A stretch of DNA of 64,000 nucleotides from Caloramator sp. mosi_1 (GCF_028622835.1 NZ_CP117677.1:1594820-1658819), one strand, 5' to 3'; positions 1-10,909 are shown, counted from the stretch's first letter. A program made the numbers and translations. Notes: generated from the letters alone by a model not told the origin.

Positions 1-96
1 CTCCTCTGTGGATAGTTTTAAAGGTTGTTATAATTTAATAATGCCACAGTGGAGGAAAATATAAAAGCCTTATGGCTAAAAAATAGTAAAATCAAT

Positions 97-116
97 GGTT
101 GCAGAATTCTGCAACC
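97..116. repeat. 20-bp perfect palindrome
   Basis: GGTTGCAGAATTCTGCAACC reads identically on both strands, just upstream of the first gene. A decayed relative (AGAATTCTGTAACTGACTA) lies near 55773-55792, upstream of another secreted-protein remnant, so it may be part of a dispersed upstream segment or an operator. Function unknown. Confidence 0.5.
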
Positions 117-155
117 GACTAAATTAAGAATTAAGTTAAGGAGAGGGAGATAACA

Positions 156-1325
156 ATGAAAAAGAGAGTATTTTTAATTTTGATTATATGTATTTTTTAA
201 GTCAAAATTATGGCATATATTTCAGTGTAAAAGCAAGTGATTTAATTGAGCAAAATGATATCTATTATATTACAGAAAATAATATCAATAAAAACCAAAT
301 AAAAATAAAGATGAATGGAATAGAAGTTAAAGGAAATATTAAAAAATAGATATTAAAAATTTTCAAGATTATAATAAAGATTCAATTATTTGGGTAGATG
401 GCAATATAATTAAAAAACCTGGAGTAAAAAATAAAATTATAAAAATGTATAATATGGGCCAAACAATTGTTATACGCAGAGACAATATATCTAAGAAAGA
501 AGCATTAGAATATTTAGATATTGATGATGATTATTGTGATGAACAAATAGACAAAAACCTAAAAGGGTAGCTGTTTTGGTAAGAAAAATAGATAAAAATA
601 GTTATGATATAATAGGATTAAATGTTTATGATGATAATGACGATAATATAAAAGAGGGAATGCTATATATGTCTAAGAGTGATTTTAATCTAAGAATCAG
701 AAAGAGAATAATTGATAAAGAAACTGAACATGTGTATAATAAAAATACAAGTTTAAGAAGAAATTTAGTACAAGCCGCTAATTGGAAAAGTGTAAAAGTT
801 GGTTCTAATGTAGATGTGTGGAAGACTGTTAAAATACAATGGTCAATCGATCTTCAAAAAGATGCAGACTCACCTACAAATGGACAATATAGGTCATATC
901 ATAAAGCAATAATAGAAGCAGAAACAACGGATTCTATGTACAAGATAAAAGAAATGTACATATATCAAGATGGTGGTGGAAAAACAAAAGTTTATAATTA
1001 TGATCCAAAACCTTCTACTCAAAATTTAGGACAAGTAACTTTTTCTCTTCCTTGGGGAGTTAGCTATACTTATGATTTAGGTTCAAGTGTTAAAATAGAA
1101 AAAAATGCTGGTGGAATAGGTTCAAGTTATGTAGAATTAAGATTTATAAATTCAATACATACAAGGGTATTAAATGGAATAGTTGCAACAGAACAGTTTC
1201 AAACAGGTACTAGTTATTATTCATCAGGAATAAGATATATTGTTAAGATTAAGAAAGACGAAGGTTTCCCAAAAGTAGATGATTATGCTACTGCTAATGC
1301 TTCACATTATGTTGGTGGATATTGA
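156..1325 (+). CDS. Secreted protein of unknown function (frameshifted)
   Basis: The gene starts at ATG 156 behind a good RBS (GGAGAGGGAGA). A signal peptide is visible: MKKR, then a hydrophobic stretch, and a likely cleavage after SVKA near residue 26. The frame breaks at about 199 (T run), 347 (A run) and 570 (A/G run); adding one base at each site gives one continuous protein of about 390 residues. The longest unbroken part is 576-1325, with many Tyr, Gly and Ser in its second half (motifs such as DGGGKTKVY and SLPWGVSYTYD), suggesting beta structure. No catalytic motif was recognised. It resembles in style the secreted remnants at 54.3-57 kb, so it may be an exported effector or surface protein; this is inference. 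The three breaks may be sequencing errors. Confidence 0.6.
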
Positions 1326-1847
1326 TTTAGATTTAGATTTTTAATTTATAATGTTTAATATAAACTTTTATTCGCTAAGTGTCCTAGAAAAATTAGGAAA
1401 CTTTTGGCGAATCAAAGATAAATTTTTGAATAATTTAATATTAGGTAAGTTCTAAGGAGTAAATAATTTTCTAGATAGAATTCACTATTTTTATGTGATT
1501 TTAGTTAATAAAGTCTAATGTGAATGATTTACCAATTAAAAATTAACTTCAAAAAACTTATGAGTAATTTCTAGGATATGAATTTTTACTAAATGATTTA
1601 TACATAAATTCACTTTTCTTTAGGAGTTTTTGTTTTTCACTATATATAAAATGGCTCAAAGAGTAGATAAACTTCGGATATCCATATAACTTAACAAAAT
1701 TCAATTAAATTTGGATTTGTAAAGTGTTACTTGTAAGCTTGGATGTATCTAATGTTTATATTAAAGTTTTTGGAATAGAAATCCAGTAATGTTAATGTTT
1801 TTTAAAATTACTTGCTGAATTAATGTTAAAATTTAGGAGGCATTAAT
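1326..1847. other. Intergenic region with hairpin and IS-end-like stretch
   Basis: No gene seen. An imperfect hairpin (TTCGCTAAGTGTCCTA ... TAGGAAACTTTTGGCGAA, about 1371-1411) follows the first gene and could act as a terminator, although no T-tract follows. From about 1620 to 1705 the sequence resembles the outer end of the zinc-ribbon IS at 31200-31290 (shared pieces include TTGTTTTTC, CTATATATAA and CATATAACTTAACAA), so this is probably a solo IS end. Confidence 0.4.
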
Positions 1848-2347
1848 ATGAAAAAAATATATTTGGTATAATATTATTTTTATTTATTTTAGTACCGGGT
1901 ATATATTTGGTTATATATTGTAATAGTTACATTAAAGATAAAGTATATAAGGATTATAGAGAATATACTGTTAAAGACAAGGTGGTTGAAGATATAAAAT
2001 TTAGAATTAACAATGAACTACAAAAATCTTCTATTAAAATTAATGATTTTAAATGTATTAAAGAACATACCATAGATGATAAACTTGTTATACTATATAC
2101 ATATAATTTATTAAATAATAAGTATTTAGGTTGTATAACTTATGAAATTGATAAAAATAGTGATAGGTATAAATTTATACAAAATCTTAAAGGACCGTAT
2201 GATGTTTATAATATTTTGATGGGGAATTATTTAATTCATTTTGGATATATTGATGACGATACAAATGTATTTGAAATTAGAATAGGGAATAATAAGATAA
2301 TAAAAGAATATAAAAAGAAGGATTTTTTATGGAGTTTTATGATATAA
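1848..2347 (+). CDS. Membrane-anchored hypothetical protein (frameshifted)
   Basis: ATG 1848 follows AGGAGG with ideal spacing. One missing A in the first A-run stops the frame after seven codons; restoring it gives about 166 residues beginning MKKNIFG, with a single hydrophobic segment at residues 5-25 and a charged Lys/Asp-rich exterior domain (from 1907). The uninterrupted part covers 146 residues. No family recognised. Its position directly behind the secreted protein at 156-1325 suggests the two were acquired together, but a long gap separates them and no operon is implied. Confidence 0.55.
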
Positions 2348-2409
2348 CTAAGGGGGTGTATCAATAACTCCCATACGTAAATGAGAAAATTTCACAATTG
2401 TAATTTTGG

Positions 2410-2466
2410 GTAAGCGTCAAAAAAATGGTGTATTTAATTTTCATAAAAAGATATTAAAATATCCTA
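2410..2466. repeat. IS66-family end remnant
   Basis: Begins GTAAGCGTCA, the characteristic terminus of IS66-type elements, and shares ATTAAAATATCCTAG with the ends at 39364 and 57306. It is cut at about 2466 by the IS256-type element. Confidence 0.5.
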
Positions 2467-3686
2467 GGGGACTGTAAATAATTTTGTGTAAATTGATTAA
2501 AGACCTCTTTCTTGGTAAGAACTAGAAATATAAATCAAGGGGAGGTTTTTAAATGTCTTTATTATCAAAAGAACAGTTAAAAGCTTTTATTAACCAAAAC
2601 AATATTCAATCTGTAAACGACCTATATTAATCTCTAAAAGAACTTTTTAAAGAGACTTTACAAGAAATGCTTGAAGCGGAGCTTTCCTCAAATTTGGGCT
2701 ATGAAAAATATGAAAAGACAGATAAGAATACTTCAAATTCTAGAAATGGATATACTCAAAAGACAGTTAAAACTCAATTCGGAGAAATGGAAATTGATAT
2801 CCCACGTTATAGAAATGGGGAATTTGAGCCTAAAATTGTCCCAAAGCACAAAAGAGATATTTCTGGAATAGAAGAAAAAATTATTGCTCTTTATGCAAAA
2901 GGTATGTCTACAAGAGATATTCATGACCAAATTAAAGAAATATATGGTATAGATGTTTCTGCTGAGATGGTTAGCAAGATAACTGAAAGAATCGTTCCTG
3001 AAATTAAAAGTTGGCAATTAAGACCTTTAGAAAAAACATATCCTTTCATATTTATGGATGCTATACATTATAAAGTTAGGACTGATGGACACATAATAAA
3101 TAGAGCAGCTTATGTTGTTTTAGGGGTAACTATTGAAGGGAATAAGGATATTTTAGGTATATGGATAGGTGAAAACGAAAGTTCTAGATTTTGGCTTGGT
3201 GTTTTAAATGAACTTAAAAATAGAGGAGTAGAAGATGTATTGAGTCCATTTTATAAATTTCCTAATGAAATCAGAAAAATCATGTATACAACTAATATTA
3301 TTGAAGGGTTCCATAGACAATTGAGAAAAGCTACAAAATCCAAAGCTATATTTCCTTCAGATGAATCACTAGAAAAAATGCTTTATCTTGTTAGTATGAA
3401 TGTAGTAAAGAAATGGACTCAAAGATATAAAAATTGGGATATGGTACTAAACCAATTATTAATAATGTACCCAGGTAGACTAGAAAAATACATATAATAT
3501 ATACAAAAAGCAAAAAACTCTAAACTACCCCTTAATCAATTATTTTAACCAAATTTATTCAAATTAATGCATAAAATTTTTAAAATTGGATATACTCTCA
3601 AATGAAATTACTAATTCTGATTCTATATTCTTACCATGAAAAGAGGTAAAGTTGTTTAAAATACACAAATTATTTTACACTACCTA
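2466..3686 (+). mobile_element. IS256-family element, internally deleted
   Basis: Imperfect terminal inverted repeats are visible: ACTGTAAATAATTTTGTGTA on the left, and its near reverse complement ending in TTTACACTACCTAG on the right. They enclose one transposase gene. The element lies inside an IS66 end. Confidence 0.65.
2553..3497 (+). pseudogene. IS256-family transposase, broken
   Basis: Starts at ATG 2553 behind GGGGAGG. Residues MSLLSKEQLKAF match the usual IS256 N-terminus. Codon 17 region reads TAT-TAA-TCT, an in-frame nonsense codon, so the downstream frame (from 2667) lacks its start. The first catalytic Asp region (FMDAIHYKVR) and the C-terminal NIIEGFHRQLRKATKSK block with the catalytic Glu are present. 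However, the sequence jumps from RGVEDVL straight to SPFYKFPNEIRK. About 110 residues are missing there, including the usual DGLTGF block with the second Asp. The protein is about 300 residues against about 400 for the family, so it cannot be an active transposase. Confidence 0.85.
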
Positions 3687-4086
3687 GACTATTATAAGTC
3701 ACATAGCTATAAAAGTTTAAGTAGGTGTTTTATACCAAAAACCTCTATACTAACTCTCCTAAAGTTTATAACATCTTTTACTTTATTATTCCATAATATC
3801 ATAATTATAATACAATACTCTACAATATCTTAAACTTACATTTTATGCATATAAAAAGGGGTTTTTGAGTTAGAGGATAATTACAATAAAATCTAACTTA
3901 TAACCCCTTTGTTAAATCAACATATTTAATGTTTCTATTTAATTTTAATATTATTTTTATTTAACTTGAATTCGGCAAGTTAATTTTTTAAAAAATTCTA
4001 CTTGCCATTTTTATTTTCTTTATGAATAAAATTACATTTGGTATGATATTTAATACCGTTAGGTCTGTTTTTGAGTATACTTAATA
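3687..4086. other. Non-coding AT-rich region
   Basis: No credible gene on either strand. It separates the IS256-type and IS1380-type elements and probably contains decayed IS flanks. Confidence 0.4.
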
Positions 4087-4110
4087 AAACCAAATAATAT
4101 TTGGTTTTTT
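4087..4110 (+). terminator. Hairpin terminator
   Basis: AAACCAAAT and ATTTGGTTT form a nine-base-pair stem followed by further T residues on the plus strand. On the minus strand it lies just after the IS1380 transposase stop and may serve both directions. Confidence 0.5.
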
Positions 4111-4138
4111 AAGGTAATTTATTATTTTTATCTTACTA

Positions 4139-5516
4139 TTAAGTGTATACTGCTATCATCTTTCTACTAAAAACATGTATTTGTTTTTGAATATAAGTAA
4201 TGATTTTTTCTAATAGGTAGTTGTTTGAAAAACTTAAATATCTATAATATTTGCTACCGCAAACATTACCACAAACTCTATAAAATATTCTCCTTAAAGT
4301 ACTAATTTCATGATGTTGTATTTCCTTAGGCATAATTGACTGTTTAAACCAGTTATGAATGTTATATGCTATCATTTTTATTAAAAGGTACAATTCATTG
4401 CATTTATGATTTACTAAACTATTTTCGCTAAAGGCGTAGCCTTCTTTTATTTCATCTATATTATTTTCAACATCACAGCGTTGATTATAATCTTGAAATA
4501 TTTCTTCAGGTGTTAAATAGTCTATATTTGTTACTATCGCTTGATATTTATATTTACATTCTTCGAACATTAATTGATTTATATCTTTTGGAATAAATTT
4601 TTCTCTTATTATAACAAATCTTCTTGCTCTTTGCCATTTAGGCAATGGAACAGTAATTTCCATAACAGATAAAGTGGAACTTATATCATGCCATCTATAA
4701 TCCTTCGGATTTTTATTTACAAAATCTATTATCATTTTAATAGTAGAGTACATTTTACACTTAACAACATATTCTATTCCATTATCTTCAAAATATAAAA
4801 AGTTTTCTTCATCAAAAACCTCTATCAAGTCTAACTCTTTTAAGAATATATCTTGATGGTAGCTGGTTTACACAAATCTTAAAGAAATCTAAAAATTTAT
4901 AATTACTGTGATGTCTACCATTTTCAAGAGTAACGTTAAGTAATTCATCAGTTCCTGAAATAAACCCAACTTTTTCTTTAAATGATGGTCTTCCATTGTA
5001 CCTTGGATTATATCCTATTCCTGATTCTTCTTGATTGCCAAAGATAGTTATCACAGTATCATCAATATTAATACAAACCTCTCGCATATCTTCAGTCGAA
5101 GACTTTAAATCAAGTATTTTTTTATTTATAGTTCTTAATTCTTCTAAAGCTTCTGTTGGTAAAGCTTTTAAAAGGTCTCTACATACTTTTTCACTGGGTA
5201 ATTTATCTATACCTTTAAACTTTTTATATCCTTCATCATTTCTTAAGGTTTCAATATGCATAAATCTTGAGAACCCAAGTATATTTGCATCAATCAAGTA
5301 TTCTATAATTTCTGCAGTACTAAAAATAGAATTAGCTGCCTTCTTATAGGCTACGCCTTTTTCTAAAATAGTTGATAGTCCTATTATTTGTTTAAACAAT
5401 TCCACATAAGAAAAAGTTGCTACAGAAGAAACTTTCGTATCATTAAATTTTGCCTTTATGTTTAAAAACCTAATTTTTTTCTTTAAATTTTTTTGATTTT
5501 GTTGTAAACTATTCAT
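4139..5516 (-). CDS. IS1380-family transposase (frameshifted)
   Basis: The start chosen is ATG 5516 (MNSLQQNQ), preceded by AAAAGGGTGA; the longer open frame to 5678 has no better site. A single shift near 4815-4830 separates the N-terminal 230 residues from the rest; together they give about 455 residues, normal for the family. Typical IS1380 landmarks are present: INIDDTVITIFG with a catalytic Asp, YNGRPSFKEKVGF, the RLDRGF block at the frameshift, and YNQRCDVENNIDEIKEG with the catalytic Glu. The predicted role is cut-and-paste transposition of its own element. The region upstream of the start runs into the left copy of the composite-transposon IS at 5550, so the element's outer end appears interrupted. 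Confidence 0.8.
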
Positions 5517-5549
5517 AGAAATCACCCTTTTGTGTTTTGTTTTTGTAAT

Positions 5550-7065
5550 TGAGGGAATTGCACAATTAAGAAATTTTAAAACTGTATAATTTATCCACAG
5601 GTTATAATATTGATTTATTTGATTTTTAATAGAAATTGATTTAAATATGTATTTTTGACGTACTTTAATAAACCACAAGCAAATATTGTGATTTTATGGT
5701 AAATATTATATTTTATTACCACTAAGCACTTGTGGATAATGTGTTTAATTTATTTACAGCTATTGTACCAGCAACTAATGCTATACAATTTAATAATGCC
5801 CATGTTTTAGCTTTGGCTATTCCTGCAGAACGCATATTATCTAAATTTAAATATTCTTTCAATCTACTATTGCATCTTTCAACAGAGGTTCTTAAGTTAT
5901 ATAATTTAATCCATTTTTCTGAACCTCTTAGCGGATAGCTAAATAACCTATGGTTTTTCTTATAATTTACTTTTAAGCAATATCCGTAGTTTGAACTGCT
6001 ACACCAGCTTAGCCCATATGGACAATCAACTTTCCCTGTAGCATGAGGACAACGAAGTTTTATATAATTTCCATCTATACCCCAAAATGAAAGAGGATAT
6101 CCCATAGAACATATAGGCCATAGGTTATCATTAAATCCTTCTGGTGGAGCATAACTACCTCTTTTGTTGTATGCTATAATTGCTTGACCATTAGTATTAT
6201 TTATAATGTAGTTGTAATTTTCCTCAATATCATAACTTGAATCCATTATGTAATATCTAGGACTTAATATAGAACCCCAAAATTGTTTAAATTTTTTAAG
6301 TAAACAAATAGCATACTTACCATCATTAAAACTTGCAGGAGTAATGTCTACATAAAGTGGTAATTCACTTTTACAATCTACTATTATATGTGCTTTCCAT
6401 CCAAACCACTTTATATCATTACCATCAGTATCTTTTTCTTACCCCAATTAGGGGATATGCCATCATCTTTAATTTTAGATTTTGGTTTAGCTTTTTCAAA
6501 AGAATCTAATTTAGTAGCATCAATAGCAACATTAGTATCATCAATGATACCTAAATTTTTAACTTTTAGCACAAGACGTTTAAATTCTTCTTCTACATCA
6601 GGCATAGATGATATTTTAGATAAAAATCTACTAAAAGTTGATGTAGAGGGTGAAGGTTTTAGTATATCAAAACCACAGTTAAACTTAAAGTATAAGTCAG
6701 AATCTAATCTCTGTTTTAATCTATTAAAATCATTGATTTTTTCTACTTGCATAGCAATTAATGCATTAATTAAAGAAACAGGATTATGTCCTTTCGGACC
6801 TCTTTTATGTTTAGGTTTTTTAGTTTATTTATCAAGTCGCTAAAATCAAGTTGAGATAAAATTAATTGAAGTTTATTTTCTTTTTGAAATTTTAATATTT
6901 CTTCGAAGGAAAATAGACATTCTTGTCGAATATACATAAGTAGGATTCACCCCTTTGTTGGTATTTTGATCTTACTTATATATATTCGACATTTGAGGTG
7001 AATTTCCTTTTTGTATTAACAAAAATTAAGTATTTTCAAGGCTTAAGAATTATGAAATTTGCTCA
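5550..7065 (-). mobile_element. IS copy A (IS4/IS5-like DDE element)
   Basis: Bounded by TGAGGGAATTGCACAA (left) and the complement of TGAGCAAATTT (right). Contains one transposase reading leftwards. The same ends bound copy B and the left end of copy C at 63714. Confidence 0.65.
5722..6937 (-). CDS. IS4/IS5-superfamily transposase, copy A (frameshifted)
   Basis: Start ATG 6937 (MYIRQECLFSFEEI). The protein of about 404 residues has a DUF772-like N-terminal helical domain, then a DDE domain: NVAIDATKLDSFEKAK (first Asp), YIMDSSYDIEENYN (second Asp), and LRTSVERCNSRLKEYLNL (Glu). Two shifts break it. One is near 6825, where an A-run is one base shorter than a whole-codon reading needs. The other is near 6436 in AAGAAAAAGATAC, and occurs identically in copy B, so it could be a programmed -1 shift or a recurrent homopolymer error. 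Conserved Cys and Gly residues in the RCPHATGKVDCPYGLSWC block are intact here. Confidence 0.75.
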
Positions 7066-7353
7066 ATCATTTTCGTGAATTGCATTATAAAGTTCTTTTG
7101 CTAAATTATCTAAAATTTCCTCAACTCCAAATAATGCAAACCAAAAGCTTAATACCTCTAATACCCCTTCTTTAAATCTTTCAAAATCTCTAATATGACT
7201 GCATCTATTCAATATGTCAACAATCTCAGGATCATATTCATCTATTTGATAATCAGTGTGAATTATTAATGCAGGATCATACTCATTCATTATCTTTCTT
7301 AACTTTTTAATTATATCACTTTCCATATTCATCCATTCTTTCCTTAGAACCAT
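7063..7353 (-). CDS. Small acidic protein, DUF1871-like (tentative)
   Basis: A 96-residue protein starting at ATG 7353, seven bases after AGGAGG. It is acidic in its middle (DYQIDEYDPEIVDIL) with amphipathic helices and no signal peptide. The pattern of a DP.L segment followed by YDPEIVDIL recalls the small DUF1871 family, a fold common among immunity-like proteins, but I cannot confirm this. It is the last gene of the leftward cargo operon of the composite transposon. Its TGA stop lies at the IS junction (7063-7065), so the native C-terminus may have been replaced. It could be an immunity or accessory protein for the module. Confidence 0.55.
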   Translation of the reverse strand: MVLRKEWMNMESDIIKKLRKIMNEYDPALIIHTDYQIDEYDPEIVDILNRCSHIRDFERFKEGVLEVLSFWFALFGVEEILDNLAKELYNAIHEND

Positions 7354-7519
7354 TTCTAACCTCCTAATAAAATAATAGTATTTAAGAATCTATTAAAATT
7401 TATTATTAAATAGCTTTCACTTAAATAACCTTATTTATTTTATTATCCTCAACCTATCAAGTATGTTTAATGCTTAACAAAAGAAAAATTTATTTATTAC
7501 AAATCTGAACAACTTATCG

Positions 7520-8192
7520 CTATTCGCTAACAAGCAATTTGTAAGCTGCTAAGTAATCTCTTCTAAAATATTCCACTAATGCTTTATATTTCATATCTCC
7601 TAATTTCAAATAACTATTTTCCATTAATATTGCAGCAGAATATGGCCAATTAGGAAATTCTCCGCTTAATGCATGGTTATATATTATATCATATACTACT
7701 TTATTATCACGAAAATAATTCAGCTCTGCCCATTTAGCTAAACCTTCAGACACTGTCTTAAACCTTTTTCCATTACTCCATTTAGAATTAAATGTTACAT
7801 TACTACTGTTATAATTTAGACCTTCGTATATTGCAGCATGAGGTATGTTCATGTATTAAGGTTGCAAGAATTAAATCTTCTTTTAGTTTTTCTTTATCTA
7901 AAGACGTATCTTCTTGTAAAGTTTCTTCTATTCTTTTCTTAATCTCATCAAGGCATAATAGAACCACACCTGTTTTGTTTATATAAAAATGTTCAGGATA
8001 TCCATTTGATTTTAATTTATTAATCAGCTGTTTTTTTTCAATAGTAGGTAAAATATATACTCCATAAATATAAATAGTAGAAACAATCGATTTATACTTT
8101 ACTAATTCCCTTTTCATCCTTTTTAACATATCAAAAATAATATTAATGGCTATCTCTAATGCAACAAGTATAGATTTAAGATCTTTTTCCAA
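7520..8192 (-). CDS. HExxH metallopeptidase-like protein (frameshifted)
   Basis: Starts at TTG 8192 (MEKDLKSILVAL), overlapping the end of the VWA gene by about 35 bases, which suggests translational coupling. The first frame runs to LATLIHEHT and a second (7520-7852) continues AAIYEGLNYN. Removing one extra T joins them as LIHEHTHAAIYEGL, giving a canonical HExxH zinc motif (HEHTH). Downstream the SEGLAKWAELNYF helix could supply the third ligand, as Glu follows the motif by about 30 residues. The total is about 223 residues, with no signal peptide or membrane segment, so it would act in the cytoplasm. It sits between a VWA protein and a small acidic protein. Protease function is inferred from the motif only. 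Confidence 0.6.
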
Positions 8193-9444
8193 TACCCCAT
8201 TTCATCAACACATTTAACCAACTTAGTAAACTGTGCATTTGAAGTATATTTACGCCAAATTTCAAGTATAGGTTTAGCACCTCTATTTCCATACACATAA
8301 AAATATTCTCCACTTAAGCTTATATCGTTTCTATATCTCTCATTGATTTTTTAAAATCATCTCCATATATTTCAAATCTTCATAGCAGTTAATAATAGGA
8401 TCCTTTGCAGTCGATATTTCTGAAATAAAAATATTATTGTTATTTCTTTCATCAAAAATATATCAAACCTATCCTTAAGAATATTTGATAAATTATAAGC
8501 TGTTTCTGCATAACCTCTTAAAATAAGAATTGCATTTCCAGACAAATTATGAAAACCTTCATATTCTATAGACCTTAATTGCCTCCCTATATTTTCTGGT
8601 AGAAATGCACCTGTATGAAATGTAAGAGATACTGATAAAATAAATTTTATTATTTCTTTTATATCATCTCTTAAATCAAGTTCATTATTATCTTTATCAA
8701 TTATTTCTGTTTCAATATAATCCTTAATAACATACTTATCAACAATAAAAGTAGGAACAGGATAATACCTAAGTCCAGTTACTTTTTCAACATATGGTAT
8801 TGCCTTGAGCAGCATATTTCTTACAATTTCAGCATCATCTTCTTTTGTTGGAACAATTGGAAGAACTGTAACAGTAAAGTTAATATCCTTGGTTTCTTTA
8901 TTTTCATTTAGTATTTCTTCTATTTTCTCAAGTTTATCTTCGATATATACATTCCTTTTGCTTTTCTTGGTTTTCTTAATATCACCACTTAAATCAATTA
9001 TTATTACTTCTATGTTATTTAGTTTTGAAATTTTATCCATTATTTCTTCATATGTATTTATACTTGAATTATCTTCTCCATCTGTTACACATAAAATAAT
9101 ATTCTTATTATCATCCATTAAGTATCTACCTGAGATTGATCTGCTCTTATTTTGAATTTCATTTATCAAATCATTAATTGAATCCCATATGCGAGAACTA
9201 CTTCCCCAACAACTCATATATCTTAATCTTTTTCAAGCTCTTCTAAATCATTTGTAATACCTTCACTTTTCAATCTATTAGCAAAACTATATATAAATAT
9301 TTCTTCAAATTCACATATTCTACCTTCTAAAAAAGATATAAGTTTTTCTTTCAATAAATCTATCTTTCTTGTTGAAGTATTAATATCTCTGTCCCACATA
9401 CTACTTGAATTATCAATCAGTAAAAACAAATTCTTTCTTCCCAT
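8156..9444 (-). CDS. VWA-domain protein (frameshifted)
   Basis: ATG 9444 follows AGAGGTG. The first 30 residues hold a complete MIDAS motif, LIDNSSSMWD (DxSxS), and the second block reads VTDGEDNSS (8372-9217 frame), as in von Willebrand A domains that coordinate a metal ion. Frames must be switched near 9220, 8460, 8355 and 8310 to reach the C-terminus (YFYVYGNRGAKP...MGYWKKI). The whole protein would be about 430 residues: VWA domain at about 1-140, then a helical C-terminal region (IKFILSVSLTFHTGAF, GYAETAYNLSNIL). VWA proteins usually act as scaffolds or metal-dependent partners of AAA ATPases or nucleases. Here the neighbours are an MBL-fold protein and a HExxH protein. Several of the breaks fall in T or A runs. 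Confidence 0.65.
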
Positions 9445-9760
9445 TGTAACACCTCTTATAATTAATCTGATAATTATTATGAGGATTCGTAAATATTTTA
9501 CTTGCTTCTAAAATTTTCTTCATAGGTTTTGAAATATAAACTTTATTTTGCTTGTTTTTAAATCTTTTTATTCTTGAATAGTGATCTGCATGTGTATGTG
9601 AAATTAATATTCCATCATAATTATCTTTAAAATCAACTTCTACATCCTGCTCATTTTCTATTGGTAATCCTATATCCAGCAAAATTGAATTATTTTCTGA
9701 AGTCAGTTCAATACAATTACCCCCTAACTCTCTTCCTCCACCCAAAAACCTTATTATCAT
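9413..9760 (-). CDS. Truncated metallo-beta-lactamase-fold protein
   Basis: ATG 9760 overlaps the stop of the upstream nuclease (ATATGA), a coupled arrangement. The N-terminus has the MBL signature: IRFLGGGRELGGNC, LLDIGLP, then ISHTHADHYS, which is the HxHxDH zinc motif. The frame ends after only about 115 residues and runs into the VWA gene; a one-base change at a T run near 9492 would instead end it at TAA near 9478. Either way the C-terminal half of a normal MBL protein, with its further zinc ligands, is absent. It may be a remnant, or a mini-MBL protein used for binding. Related proteins hydrolyse nucleic acids or small metabolites; the substrate here is unknown. Confidence 0.65.
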   Translation of the reverse strand: MIIRFLGGGRELGGNCIELTSENNSILLDIGLPIENEQDVEVDFKDNYDGILISHTHADHYSRIKRFKNKQNKVYISKPMKKILEASKIFTNPHNNYQINYKRCYNGKKEFVFTD

Positions 9761-10488
9761 ATCTTACCAACTCCAAGATCAAAAACACTAACATCCAATC
9801 GTTTAAGTAAATTTTTTAGAAATGGCATTTCACCTTTCATTAATTCCAAATATTCTTCATCTCTTTCATTTTCATTAAAAATTAATACCGCTTTTTTATT
9901 TGTTCATTTGTATATCCATTAAAATCCTGATAACTTTTTAAAAATTAACTTTATCTAACCACTGGTAATATGTTGCTATCTCTAATGCTGCTTTTAATAA
10001 AGTTTCTTCATTAGCCTCTTTATCCTTGTGTTTATAACACTTAAGTTCTATTAACCATATACTGTTCTTGGATTTGCTAATAAGGTCAATTTTACCTACT
10101 CCATCATCCTTTTGTGTTTTCTTCAATGGTATTTGATAGTCTATTATTTCTCCTAATTCTCCAAAAATAATGCCAAAATTTTTGATGCATTAAATAATGC
10201 AATAGCTATTCTATCTTCAATTCTGTTTGAAGTAGTATTGGAAGTGGTAACAACACCTGTATGTCCTGCATTGTAATTTGAGCGACTAATATGTTGGATT
10301 CCATTCAATTGTTTAACAAAGTTATTAATTATCAATTCTCGAGATATAACCTCAGTATAGTATTCTTCTGTATCTTTGGTCTTTCCCTTGTAATTTAAAA
10401 ATCCCTCTTTATATAACTCTTCGGGCTTTTTATTTGATCTGGCAAAATTCAATTTATTTATTATTTCTTGTTCTGAATACTTAATCAT
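9757..10488 (-). CDS. PD-(D/E)XK nuclease-like protein (frameshifted)
   Basis: ATG 10488 lies downstream of AAAGGAGG. The N-terminal half (IINKLNFARSNKKPEELY, SNRIEDRIAIALFNASK) is helical; the C-terminal half contains GKIDLIS and WLIELKCYKHKD, matching the Asp ... Glu-x-Lys core of restriction-endonuclease-fold enzymes. Single-base shifts at about 10165, 9945 and 9895 (A or T runs) need repair to give about 243 residues ending DVSVFDLGVGKI, whose stop overlaps the MBL start by four bases. A DNA-cleaving role in the cargo module is plausible: such nucleases are common effectors in defence systems. The domain could equally be an inactive structural copy. Confidence 0.65.
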
Positions 10489-10505
10489 ATTATTATCCTC
10501 CTTTT

Positions 10506-10885
10506 TTAAATTACTATTATCCTCTCATTAACATCAAAGTAAGTAGTAGCTGTCTTTATACCTTTTACATTTATAGGAACACTTCTTTGATTACGATATC
10601 CAAATACAAATTTAAAAACATAACCCCAAAACGCCCCTATGGCTTTCTTTTCATAATCAGTTAAATTTGATGGTATTTTATCATTAACTAACACAAAAAC
10701 CTTTACAGGTGGAACATTTAAAACATCATTACAAAATATTATTTTATTCATCAAATCCTGATTTTTAACTGTTTTTATACATTCATCCCATAAAAATCCT
10801 GAATCTATAAAAGTACTAAATGCTTTATAAGTTTTACTAAAGCCATCATATATTTTTTTATTATTTCTTCTGAAGTAAAATTCAA
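10506..10885 (-). CDS. Unknown protein, first gene of cargo operon (frameshifted)
   Basis: The open frame 10506-10754 continues upstream with one extra A to a TTG at 10885 preceded by AAAGGGAGTGA, giving about 127 residues (start NLNFTSEEIIKK; YDGFSKTYKAFSTF; GFLWDECIKTV). The C-terminal part has a conserved-looking beta-rich segment (KVFVLVNDK, RSVPINVKG, TYFDVNERIIVI). No family recognised. It precedes the nuclease by 17 bases in the same direction, so it is probably the promoter-proximal member of the module. It starts only 25 bases from the inner end of IS copy B, which may supply the promoter. Confidence 0.5.
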
Positions 10886-10909
10886 ATTTACATCACTCCC
10901 TTTGTTATT

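Noticed and set aside
8805..9155. Plus-strand hydrophobic frame opposite the VWA gene
   Set aside because: It is the antisense shadow of the VWA coding frame: Ser/Leu/Phe-rich, without RBS.
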